DNA of 23,260 nucleotides, from positions 1-23,260 of the forward strand of contig NZ_DLHQ01000023.1 in assembly GCF_002483305.1 (NCBI RefSeq), in the 5' to 3' direction. Below, in pieces: positions 15,125 through 22,504 of the stretch; the stretch's first letter is position 1, and each line of letters starts with the position of its first letter. The DNA is from Brevundimonas sp. UBA7664. Lineage in GTDB: Bacteria; Pseudomonadota; Alphaproteobacteria; Caulobacterales; Caulobacteraceae. Both the position numbers and the translations under genes were made by a program. The notes beneath the pieces were generated by a model. That model was given only the letters and a program-made list of their open reading frames with translations, had not been told where the DNA came from and made no database searches.

Positions 15125-16536
15125 CAGACGTCCAGCACCCAGGTGTCCTTGGTGCCGCCGCCCTGGCTGGAGTTGACCACCAGCGAGCCGGGCTTCAGCG
15201 CCACCCGCGTCAGTCCGCCCGGCGCCACCTTCACCCCGTCGGGGCTACTCAGAACGAACGGCCGAAGATCGACGTGCCGCCCGTGCAGCTCGCCCTTGTC
15301 GAGGGTCGGCGCGGTGGACAGCTCCAGCGTCGGCTGGGCGATGAAGTCGTCGGGATCGTTGATCAGCCGTTTGCGGAAGGCCTCGATCTCGCTCTTCGAC
15401 GCCGCCGGCCCGACCAGCATCCCGTAGCCGCCCGACCCGCCGACCTCCTTGACCACCAGCTGATCCAGCTTGGACAGCACCTCCTTCAGCGCCTCCGGCT
15501 CGCGGCAGCGCCAGGTCGGGACATTCTTCAGGATCGGCTCCTCGCCGGTGAAGAAGCGGATGATCTCGGGCATGTAGGTATAGACCGCCTTGTCGTCGGC
15601 CACGCCCGTGCCGACCGCATTGGCCAGGGTCACGGTGCCGTTCTGATAGGCCGTCATCAGCCCCGGCACGCCGAGGCTCGAATCCGGCCGGAAGGTCAGG
15701 GGATCGAGGAAGTCGTCGTCGATCCGGCGATAGACCACATCCACCTGCTGGCGGCCCTGGGTCGTGCGCATGAAGACCTTGCCGTCATCGACGTAGAGGT
15801 CCCGGCCCTCGACCAGATCGACCCCCAGTTTGTCGGCCAGGAAGGAGTGTTCGTAATAGGCCGAGTTGAACGGCCCTGGCGTCAGCACGACGATGGTCGG
15901 ATCAGGCCCCGCCGCCTCGGGCGCCGAGGCCCGCAGCGAGGCCAGCAGCATGTCGGCATAGGTCTCGACCGGCCGCACCGGATAGTCGGCGAACAGGTCG
16001 GGGAACAACCGCATCATCATCTCGCGGTTCTCCAGCATGTAGGAGACCCCCGAGGGCGTGCGGCAGTTGTCTTCCAGCACGTAGAAGCCGTCCTCGCTCG
16101 TGCGCACCAGGTCGACCCCGGCGATATGGACCCAGACCCCGCGCGGCGGCCGCCGGCCCTGCATCTCGGGCACATAGTGAGGATTGGTCAGGATCAGCTC
16201 GGCCGGGACGACCCCGGCCTTCAGACACTCCTGCGCGCCATAGACATCGGCCAGGAACAGGTTGATCGCCCGCACCCGCTGGGTCAGTCCGGCCTCAAGC
16301 CCCGCCCATTCCGAAGCGCCGATGATGCGCGGCACGACGTCGAACGGGATCAGCCGCTCGCTCGACTCCGCGTCGCCATAGACCGCGAAGGTGATGCCCA
16401 TCCGGCGGAAGAACAGTTCCGCCTGACGCGACCGCGCCTGGAGCAGCCCGTCGGGGGCGTCGGCCAGCCAGCGCGCGAGTCCGCGATAGCTTTCGCGGAC
16501 TCCCCCGCCGTCACCTGACATTTCGTCGAAGGCCAT
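15124..16536 (-). CDS. Circularly permuted ATP-grasp protein (DUF404/DUF407)
   Basis: A 470-residue protein of the circularly permuted ATP-grasp type 2 family, expected to join a carboxylate to an amine using ATP; substrates are unknown. Recognisable blocks are RRMGITFAVYGD (44-55), IPFDVVPRII, DNCRTPSGVSYMLENR (about 159-174), VVLTPGPFNSAYYEHSFLA (about 220-238), DVVYRRIDDDFLDPL, the glycine-rich VKEVGGSGGYGMLVGP and the C-terminal LRPFVL with VVNSSQGGGTKDTWVL. Start ATG 16536 has GGGAG about 5 bases upstream. It is the first gene of the Anbu operon, preceded by a strong hairpin at 16577-16611. Confidence 0.94.
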   Translation of the reverse strand: MAFDEMSGDGGGVRESYRGLARWLADAPDGLLQARSRQAELFFRRMGITFAVYGDAESSERLIPFDVVPRIIGASEWAGLEAGLTQRVRAINLFLADVYGAQECLKAGVVPAELILTNPHYVPEMQGRRPPRGVWVHIAGVDLVRTSEDGFYVLEDNCRTPSGVSYMLENREMMMRLFPDLFADYPVRPVETYADMLLASLRASAPEAAGPDPTIVVLTPGPFNSAYYEHSFLADKLGVDLVEGRDLYVDDGKVFMRTTQGRQQVDVVYRRIDDDFLDPLTFRPDSSLGVPGLMTAYQNGTVTLANAVGTGVADDKAVYTYMPEIIRFFTGEEPILKNVPTWRCREPEALKEVLSKLDQLVVKEVGGSGGYGMLVGPAASKSEIEAFRKRLINDPDDFIAQPTLELSTAPTLDKGELHGRHVDLRPFVLSSPDGVKVAPGGLTRVALKPGSLVVNSSQGGGTKDTWVLDV

Positions 16537-16576
16537 GCCGCTCCCGCTGCTACAAGCTCGCAGCGTGGCCCGACAA

Positions 16577-16611
16577 GCGGCGCTGGCGCAACAGGAATGT
16601 TGCGCCGCCGC
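16577..16611. terminator. Strong hairpin between lipoprotein gene and Anbu operon
   Basis: A perfect 9-base stem GGCGCAACA (16585-16593) / TGTTGCGCC (16598-16606) closes a GGAA tetraloop. After a 3-base bulge, 5 more pairs form (GCGGC 16577-16581 with GCCGC 16607-16611). It lies 20 bases past the lipoprotein stop and 40 bases before the ATP-grasp start on the minus strand, so it probably ends the upstream transcript or structures the Anbu leader. There is no T-run, so simple intrinsic termination is uncertain. Confidence 0.5.
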
Positions 16612-16631
16612 AAAGGTTCAGCGATCGCGCA

Positions 16632-17009
16632 TTATCTCGACTGAAGCGTGGTGGTCCGTCCGGGGACGACCGTCACCTTGGCATAGCCCTCGGTCCAGGT
16701 GTTCTGGCTCAGGACCTCGCCGGCCCCCACGTCCCAGCACCCGGCGGAGAGGGTGAAGGTGTAGCTGCCGCCCGGCGGGATGCTGTAGCCCGAAGGCAGG
16801 CGGTTCAGGCCGTAGGTCGAGGCGCTGCAGTCCGAGACAAGCACCACGTCGATGGAGTTGGTCTGCGAGACATTGCGGATCTGCAGACCGCCCGTGGGCT
16901 CGCCCGGCCGGATCAGTTCGCCGCCGGTGATCAGCGAGGCGCAGCCGCCGAGGCTGCCGGCCAGGCCGATGATGGTCGCCGCCGCGGCGGCGCGAAGAAT
17001 GGCTTTCAT
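16632..17009 (-). CDS. Small hypothetical lipoprotein
   Basis: A 125-residue exported protein I do not recognise. ATG 17009 has AGGAGGG about 7 bases upstream and gives a lipoprotein signal (MKAILRAAAAATIIGLAGSLGGC, cysteine at 23). The mature part is short and mostly beta-strand-like, with LQIRNVSQTNSIDVVLVSDC, GYSIPPGGSYTFTLSAGCWDV and a final VTVVPGRTTTLQ. The IPPGGS and TFTLSAGCWDV region resembles small beta-sandwich lipoproteins that lack a known enzyme role. Two further cysteines may pair. It lies 105 bases downstream of the metalloprotease gene, possibly under its own control. Function unknown. Confidence 0.8.
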   Translation of the reverse strand: MKAILRAAAAATIIGLAGSLGGCASLITGGELIRPGEPTGGLQIRNVSQTNSIDVVLVSDCSASTYGLNRLPSGYSIPPGGSYTFTLSAGCWDVGAGEVLSQNTWTEGYAKVTVVPGRTTTLQSR

Positions 17010-17114
17010 GGAATGTCCCTCCTGTCCCGCGCACAGGGCACCACCGCGCGCGGGCGCCCGCACCTGTCGATTCCTGACGGGGACGGTCAGCCCGGCACGC
17101 CGGAACCGCAGGCC

Positions 17115-17933
17115 TCAGGACCGGCCGGATCCTTCCCGCCGCACCATGGACGCACCGGTCATGTTGTAGCAGGCGGCGCGCGTCGGGCGGGTCCCGTCCG
17201 GCCCGCCATAGGCCGCGCGGATCGAACAGATATCGGCCGGGCTCAACTGTCCCCGCCAGCGGTTGGGGTTGCAGTAGTTCATGATCGAGTCCGCGTCGTA
17301 ATAGGTCTCGTCCGCGACCACCGCCTCGGGCGTGCTCATGCGGGCGACGCAGTCGGGCGCGCGCGGGCTGACGTGATCGTGGGAAAAGCCCAGGGCGTGA
17401 CCCAGTTCGTGCAGGGCGTCGGCGTAGAAGCACCCTTCGCGCCCGATCGACCCCCGCCGGCCGCAGATTCGATTGGTCACCAGATAGTCCGCGTTCAGCG
17501 TGATCATCCCCCCGCGCACCAGATTGACGCCCAGATGGCTGGCCGAGGCGAACCGCTCGGGATCGTGGTCGATACGGATCGGTATCCGGCGCTCCGGTCC
17601 CGTCGTCGGCGAGTCGGCGCAGTCGGCGGTGATGTCGAACTCGACCCGGGCCACGGCCTCCCAGGCGGCGGCGGCGTCCATGACCTTCTCGCGCGCCCAG
17701 GCGTCGTCCGCCGTCGGCGACTGGAAACACATCGGCACGCGCCCGTCCGGCCATATGTCGGCCTCGGCCGGCGGGGGCGCCATCACGATCGGCGGCGGCG
17801 GAGGCGGAGGCGGCGGCGGCGGAGCCGGAGCGGTGACCGGCGGCGGGACCTGGTCCTGCATCGTCCCGCAGCCGGCCATGGGCAGGGCGACGGCGGCCAG
17901 AAGCACGGCCACAATGATCCGGAAGCGGGTCAT
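17115..17933 (-). CDS. Metzincin-type zinc metalloprotease, lipoprotein
   Basis: A 272-residue surface or periplasmic protease. A lipoprotein signal ends LPMAG-C22, followed by a proline linker with 11 consecutive prolines (38-48). The catalytic domain has the metzincin zinc motif H175-E176-x2-H179-x2-G-x2-H185 (HELGHALGFSHDH) and a Met-turn at DSIMNY (M218). About nine cysteines in the mature part suggest disulfides. It resembles matrixin- or astacin-like bacterial peptidases, but I cannot place it in a subfamily. ATG 17933 overlaps the tyrosinase stop as ATGA, so the two are co-translated. Substrate unknown. Confidence 0.88.
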   Translation of the reverse strand: MTRFRIIVAVLLAAVALPMAGCGTMQDQVPPPVTAPAPPPPPPPPPPPIVMAPPPAEADIWPDGRVPMCFQSPTADDAWAREKVMDAAAAWEAVARVEFDITADCADSPTTGPERRIPIRIDHDPERFASASHLGVNLVRGGMITLNADYLVTNRICGRRGSIGREGCFYADALHELGHALGFSHDHVSPRAPDCVARMSTPEAVVADETYYDADSIMNYCNPNRWRGQLSPADICSIRAAYGGPDGTRPTRAACYNMTGASMVRREGSGRS

Positions 17934-19246
17934 GCCCAGCGGCTTTCGGTCAGGGTCAGGGTCAGGTCCAGCGCGACGCCCTGCGCCGGCGATCGGCGGG
18001 AGTCGGGGTCCAGGTCCTCAGCCTCCACGGAGACCGTGACCGGCTGGTCGCCTTCCCCGATCAGGTTCAGCACTTCCTCGCCGAAACGGAACGGCAGGCT
18101 GTAGTCGCCGCGGTGGTTGGCGTGTTCGCCCTCCGTCAGGTGCAGGAAGGTCGGCGACGCGCCCAGCGAGATCGTCCGCCCCGCGCAGCTCATCCGGATC
18201 TCGATCGACCGGTCCAGAAGGGCCTCGGTCGCTGCATAGGCGACCGTGCCCGCGCCCGCGATCATCAGCGTGTCGTCGGCCGCCCGCATCCGCGCCAGCG
18301 CTTCGGCGGGGAGCGTCACGCTCATGCCGTCGAGGCCCGGCTCGCCCTCGGCGCGCAGGGGATAGACGACGCCGCCCAGCGGCTCACGCCGGGTCGCCCC
18401 CGGCGGCCCCGCATCGGGGGCGCTGAACACCGGGAACGGATAGAGGTGGTCGTAGCTGTAGCCCAGCGACCGCGTCTCCAGCACATTGCCGACCCGCCAG
18501 TCGCCGGTGTCCTCGCCGCGGGAGCCGACGAAGCCGTTCAGCGTCCGCGCCGTCCAGTCCGCCGGATAGACATTGGCGGATTGCCGCGCGTGCCAGGTCG
18601 CCCAGACCCGGTCCACATTGGCGTGGTGCAGCCAGAAGATCGGATCGGTCGCCGCCGTCGTCAGCCGCCCCATCAACCCGCCGACCAGCTCGTGGATATG
18701 GTTGTGGCCATAGCCCTCGACCATGCCCGCGCCGTCCGGCAACCGGCCGGCGAAGGTCTCGAACCCGTCGGAGGTCAGCCGCGCCATATAAGGCGACCGG
18801 GCCCAGCGGGCGGCGTTGAAATCCATCGTATCGACGCCGCGCGCGCGCTGCCGCTCGTACAGCGGCGCGCCCTGCGCGGTGACCCACGACGGCAGGGTCT
18901 GGTGCTCCTGCGCGTCCCAGTAGGGCATGGCGAAGGTCGCATGGCCGGTCAGCTCGGCGATGATCCGCTCGAGATGGGCCAGTTGCAACCGGTGCCACGG
19001 CAGGAACAGGCCGTTGTTGTGCTGGCCGTTGCGGGCGTGGATCGTGTTCTGGCGCGTCCACGAGCGCGCGTCGCGGCGCCGCTTCATCTGCGCCAGGCCC
19101 TCGCCGAAGGCGACGACGTCGTCGCTGGTCGCCGACAGGCTGGACGCCCCGCGGCGCACGCGGCGCGAGGTTTGGCCCAGCGCGGGTCCGGACCACAGGC
19201 CCAGCATGGCGGCGCCGGCCAGCGCCTTCCGTCTGTCGATTTTCAC
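17930..19246 (-). CDS. Tyrosinase-family copper oxidase, Tat-exported
   Basis: A type-3 copper protein of the tyrosinase/catechol oxidase family that oxidises phenols to quinones. A twin-arginine signal (DRRKALAGAAMLGL, cleavage near ALG 24) implies export of the folded, metal-loaded enzyme. CuA ligands are H70 (NTIH), H76 (GQHNNG) and H85 (LPWHR). CuB ligands are H181 and H185 (GHNHIHELVGG) and H207/H208 (DPIFWLHHANVDRVW). A C-terminal beta domain of about 200 residues follows, as in longer family members. GTG 19246 is preferred (GGCGGGGGC just upstream); TTG 19264 in the same frame would add six residues. The metalloprotease gene overlaps its stop by 4 bases. Melanin formation is possible but not shown. 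Confidence 0.92.
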   Translation of the reverse strand: MKIDRRKALAGAAMLGLWSGPALGQTSRRVRRGASSLSATSDDVVAFGEGLAQMKRRRDARSWTRQNTIHARNGQHNNGLFLPWHRLQLAHLERIIAELTGHATFAMPYWDAQEHQTLPSWVTAQGAPLYERQRARGVDTMDFNAARWARSPYMARLTSDGFETFAGRLPDGAGMVEGYGHNHIHELVGGLMGRLTTAATDPIFWLHHANVDRVWATWHARQSANVYPADWTARTLNGFVGSRGEDTGDWRVGNVLETRSLGYSYDHLYPFPVFSAPDAGPPGATRREPLGGVVYPLRAEGEPGLDGMSVTLPAEALARMRAADDTLMIAGAGTVAYAATEALLDRSIEIRMSCAGRTISLGASPTFLHLTEGEHANHRGDYSLPFRFGEEVLNLIGEGDQPVTVSVEAEDLDPDSRRSPAQGVALDLTLTLTESRWA

Positions 19247-19301
19247 GAAGCCCCCGCCTCTCAACCCGCCGTCGTCAAAGCCTCCGGCGCATCCGCAGGT
19301 T

Positions 19302-19820
19302 TCACGAAACCCCGGTCGGTGTCGAGCCTGCTCGCGCGACAGGCTCCTGCCCGATGAAACGCGCGTCGCGCGCCGCCATCCAGGCGTCGCGGGCGCCCTG
19401 CCGCGGCATGTCCACGCCGAACACCGCCAGCTGCGCCACCCAGACCTCGGACATCTGCTGGACCGTCCCCTGCAGCCACGACGGCGCCTGTTGCCGTGAC
19501 CAGTTCAGCGGCGAGACCGCGTTGAACACCAGCAGGAAGGCCGCCGCCACGAAGATCGTCCGGCTGGTCCAGCGTCGGTCCCGCGCCGCCACGCCCTCGT
19601 CGTCCAGCGGCGGGGCCGGCGGAAAGGCGAACCGCCCCAGCGCCGCCAGCCGGTTCTCGCGCGTCGGCAGATCATGGGCGTCGGCGTTCTGGTTCCAGTC
19701 GCTGAAGGGATCGCCCGGCCCCGGCGGCAGGCTTTCGTAGAGCGGTGGGAAGGGCGATTCCGGCCGGTGAACCGGAAACGGCTCCAGCGGGATTTCAGGC
19801 GGGTCGCGCTCGTCGGTCAT
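19302..19820 (-). CDS. Hypothetical single-pass membrane protein in acylation cluster
   Basis: A 172-residue protein I do not recognise. The first 85 residues are rich in proline and acidic residues with no signal sequence, so probably cytoplasmic. One transmembrane helix follows (about 89-107, RTIFVAAAFLLVFNAVSPL), then a periplasmic-looking segment with repeated tryptophans. ATG 19820 lies 15 bases after the MBOAT stop, so it is very likely in the same operon. Its size and topology would suit an accessory protein of the O-acyltransferase machinery, which is inference only. Confidence 0.78.
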   Translation of the reverse strand: MTDERDPPEIPLEPFPVHRPESPFPPLYESLPPGPGDPFSDWNQNADAHDLPTRENRLAALGRFAFPPAPPLDDEGVAARDRRWTSRTIFVAAAFLLVFNAVSPLNWSRQQAPSWLQGTVQQMSEVWVAQLAVFGVDMPRQGARDAWMAARDARFIGQEPVARAGSTPTGVS

Positions 19821-19835
19821 TGTCGTTTCAACGCC

Positions 19836-21236
19836 TCAGAACTGGAAATAGATGAAGGGCGCCACGCCCTCGGGACGCACCGCCTCGACCAGCAGGATCG
19901 CCGCCCCGATCAGCAGGCCCAGGGTCAGCGACGGCGCCGCCTTCAGCCGCTCGGCCACGCCCTCGATGGCGCGCGGCGGCAGCCAGTGCATCGCCAGCCC
20001 GCCGACGATCAGCGTCAGCAGCAGCGGCGTCAGCGCCACCACCGGCCCGATCCGCCCCAGCCCCTGCAGCATCTGCATGGCCAGGTCGAAGCTCTCGGCC
20101 CGGAACAGGATCCAGCCCAGGCAGACGATGTGGAAGGTGACCAGAACCCCGATCACCGTCGGGATGACCTTCCGGTCGCCCAGCGCCGCGCGGAACAGCC
20201 GCTCGATCACCTGCACCCCGCCGTGCAGCGCGCCCCAAGCCAGGAAGGTCCAGGCCGCCCCGTGCCACAGCCCGCCCAGCACCATGGTGATGAAGACGTT
20301 GATACAGGATGAGACCAGCCCCTTCCGCCCGCCCCCCAGCGGCACATAGAGGTAGTCGCGCAGCCAGCTGGACAGGCTGATGTGCCAGCGGCGCCAGAAG
20401 CTCTGCATGGACGACGCGCGGTACGGCTGGTCGAAGTTTCGCGGGAAGGAATAGCCCAGCAGCGCCGCCAGCCCGATCGCCATGTCGGAATAGGCCGAGA
20501 AGTCGCAATAGATCTGGACCGCATAGCCATAGACCGCCGCCGCGATGTCGACCGCGCCATAGGCCGAGGGATCGAAGAACACCGGATCGACCAGGTTCAC
20601 CGAGATCTCGGACGCGATCACCGTCTTCTTGAACAGGCCCCAGACGATCAGCAGCACGCCATGCGTCGCCATCGCCCGCGTCAGCCGCGGCGTCCGGTCG
20701 AACTGCGGCAGCAGATCCGAGGCCCGCACGATCGGTCCGGCGACCAGATGCGGGAAGAAGCTCATCAGCAGCATGACGTCGAGCAGGCTCTTCGCCGGCG
20801 GCGTCTTTCCGCGATGCACGTCCACGACATAGGAAATGCCCTGGAAGGTGAAGAAGCTGATCCCCACCGGCAGCACGATCTGCAGCAGCGGCAGGTCCCG
20901 CTCCCAGCGGAACCGCATCAACAGGTCGCCGGCCTGTTCGATGAAGAAGCCGTAGTATTTGAAGAAGCCGAGGATCAGCAGATTGACCGCGACCCCGAGG
21001 CCGACCAGCCACGCCTTCTTCGCTCCCGGCTGCCGTGCGATCAGCGCCCCGACGCCCCAGTTCAGCACAGCCGACAGGATCAGCAGGGCGACGAACCGCC
21101 AGTCCCACTGCGCATAGAAGAACCAGCTCGCCAGCAGCAGGAACAGCTTGCGCCGCCCGTTCTCGCGCTCCAGCGACCAGGCGGTGAAATAGACGAACAG
21201 GAAGAAGACGCCGAAGGCCAGGGTGGGGAACAGCAT
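19836..21236 (-). CDS. MBOAT-family O-acyltransferase (AlgI-like)
   Basis: A 466-residue polytopic membrane protein of the membrane-bound O-acyltransferase family, the branch that passes acetyl groups across the inner membrane for polysaccharide or peptidoglycan acetylation (AlgI, PatA, DltB relatives). It starts MLFPTLAFGVFFLFVYF and contains FFKYYGFF (about 91-98), SYVVDVHRGK, SFFPHLVAGPIVRASDLLPQF, FDQPYRASSMQSFWRRWHISLSSWL and the catalytic histidine in VLGGLWHGAAWTFLAWG. It begins directly after the SGNH gene stop (TAGATG), so coupling is certain to be tight. The acceptor polymer cannot be read from the sequence. Confidence 0.94.
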   Translation of the reverse strand: MLFPTLAFGVFFLFVYFTAWSLERENGRRKLFLLLASWFFYAQWDWRFVALLILSAVLNWGVGALIARQPGAKKAWLVGLGVAVNLLILGFFKYYGFFIEQAGDLLMRFRWERDLPLLQIVLPVGISFFTFQGISYVVDVHRGKTPPAKSLLDVMLLMSFFPHLVAGPIVRASDLLPQFDRTPRLTRAMATHGVLLIVWGLFKKTVIASEISVNLVDPVFFDPSAYGAVDIAAAVYGYAVQIYCDFSAYSDMAIGLAALLGYSFPRNFDQPYRASSMQSFWRRWHISLSSWLRDYLYVPLGGGRKGLVSSCINVFITMVLGGLWHGAAWTFLAWGALHGGVQVIERLFRAALGDRKVIPTVIGVLVTFHIVCLGWILFRAESFDLAMQMLQGLGRIGPVVALTPLLLTLIVGGLAMHWLPPRAIEGVAERLKAAPSLTLGLLIGAAILLVEAVRPEGVAPFIYFQF

Positions 21237-22502
21237 CTATTCCGTCCCCTCGCGCCCGGCCCGCCACGCATCATAGGCCGCCATCAGGTCAGCGCTCAGC
21301 ACGCCGCCGATCCAGTCCGCGCCGGTCGAGGAAAAATGCACCCGGTCGCCGCGCATCAGGGGCTCGCCCCTCGTCGCCAGTCGATCCGCTGAACAGTCGC
21401 CGCCCATCCGCCCGTGCCAGTCCCAGAACGCCACACCCATGTCGGCGGCGACCCGGCGCTGCACGTCCCGGACCACCGCCAGAGACGGCGGCGGCGCCCT
21501 CGACCGGTCGGCGCTGCAGCCGTCGACGACCCCGTTGCGCAGGGCGTCCGGCGCCCCGAGGATCATCAGCGAGGCCCCCGGCGCCAACTGCCTCAGGCGC
21601 TCGATCTGTCCCCGCAGCAATCCCTCGTAGTCCTGCCCGTCGAGCCCGTCGTCGAACCCCTCATTGGTCCCGTAGGCCAGCACGATCAGGGTCGGCCGCC
21701 AGTTGGCCAGTTGCAGCGCGACAACCGCCTGATCGCGCGCGGCCAGGTCCCTCAGCGTCGCGCCCACCACCCCGAGGTTCGAAACCGTCACGCCGGGCCC
21801 CGCCAGGCCCAGGCGAATGTCGTGCAGCTTCAGGACGTCATCGAGCGGCCGCAGCACGATCTCCCGCGGTCTCCCGTTGATCAGCATGGAGTCGCACGAA
21901 CGGTCCCGGCCGTGCTCGTTGAAGAACCGCTCGCTCCAGACCTCGTCGTCAGCCCGCATCCACAGCCGGCCCTCGCCTTCGCCGCAGACCGAGACCCCAT
22001 AGGTCAGCGTCTCGGGGCCGGCGTCGAGCCGGAGCCGCAGCTCCGCGCCGGGGGCGACGGTGATCGACTGCACGCCCGTCAGCCCCACACCGGCCCGCTC
22101 GTAGCCGGCATGGCCCGACAGCGGCGCCAGGGTCGAGGTCCAGCCGCTGGCCGTCACCTCGACCTGCATCGGCGAATAGCCGTCATAGGGGACGCCCGGC
22201 GGCAGCACGCCGCGCCCGGCGTCGCCGAACCGCGCCTGAAGCACAGCGCGCAGCTTGCCGGTGATGCGGTCGCCCGCCGTGTGGCTGTCGCCGATCTGGA
22301 GGATGTGAACGGGGACGACGCGTCGGCCCGCCTCGGTGGCGGCCAGGGCCTCGAACACACCGGTCAGGGCCTCGGCCTGGCATATGCCGTCAGGACAGAG
22401 GGACGCGCCGGGCGCGGGCGTCTCGACCGGTCCGTAGGGAACCTGCGCCGCCGCCGCGGACGCCAGCCAAGCCGCGACAAGGGCCCCGGCGAGCGTCTTC
22501 AT
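21237..22502 (-). CDS. SGNH/GDSL hydrolase-fold protein, exported
   Basis: A 421-residue protein with a Sec signal peptide (MKTLAGALVAAWLASAAAA, cleavage near AQV). SGNH blocks: nucleophile serine in LQIGDSHTAGD (about 69-79), the asparagine in LAYGTNEG and the D-x-x-H pair in GDRVHFSSTG near the C-terminus. A beta-rich insert separates blocks I and III, and extra cysteines suggest disulfides. Directly upstream of an MBOAT gene, it most likely transfers the acetyl group delivered by MBOAT to a periplasmic glycan, like AlgX/AlgJ or PatB, although deacetylation is possible. Two bases separate it from the preceding SGNH gene. Confidence 0.9.
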   Translation of the reverse strand: MKTLAGALVAAWLASAAAAQVPYGPVETPAPGASLCPDGICQAEALTGVFEALAATEAGRRVVPVHILQIGDSHTAGDRITGKLRAVLQARFGDAGRGVLPPGVPYDGYSPMQVEVTASGWTSTLAPLSGHAGYERAGVGLTGVQSITVAPGAELRLRLDAGPETLTYGVSVCGEGEGRLWMRADDEVWSERFFNEHGRDRSCDSMLINGRPREIVLRPLDDVLKLHDIRLGLAGPGVTVSNLGVVGATLRDLAARDQAVVALQLANWRPTLIVLAYGTNEGFDDGLDGQDYEGLLRGQIERLRQLAPGASLMILGAPDALRNGVVDGCSADRSRAPPPSLAVVRDVQRRVAADMGVAFWDWHGRMGGDCSADRLATRGEPLMRGDRVHFSSTGADWIGGVLSADLMAAYDAWRAGREGTE

Positions 22503-22504
22503 GC

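Noticed and set aside
15115..16518. Long plus-strand open frame opposite the ATP-grasp gene
   Set aside because: Arg/Gln/His-rich translation with no recognisable motif; a mirror of the high-GC codon pattern of the real minus-strand gene. The same applies to long frames opposite fixL (4820-6430) and GH92 (8131-9678).
17040..17060. GC-rich palindrome GCGGGCGCCCGC between metalloprotease and lipoprotein genes
   Set aside because: Short, loopless and without a T-run; expected by chance at this GC content.
17790..17822. Tandem CGG-type triplet repeat
   Set aside because: It is the codon run for 11 prolines in the metalloprotease linker, not a separate repeat element.
19261..19305. Tiny 14-codon frame (GTG overlapping the stop of the 172-residue protein gene) before tyrosinase, with a repeated TTCGTGAAA string
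   Set aside because: Too short and without an independent ribosome site or leader-peptide pattern; the repeat is short enough to be chance.
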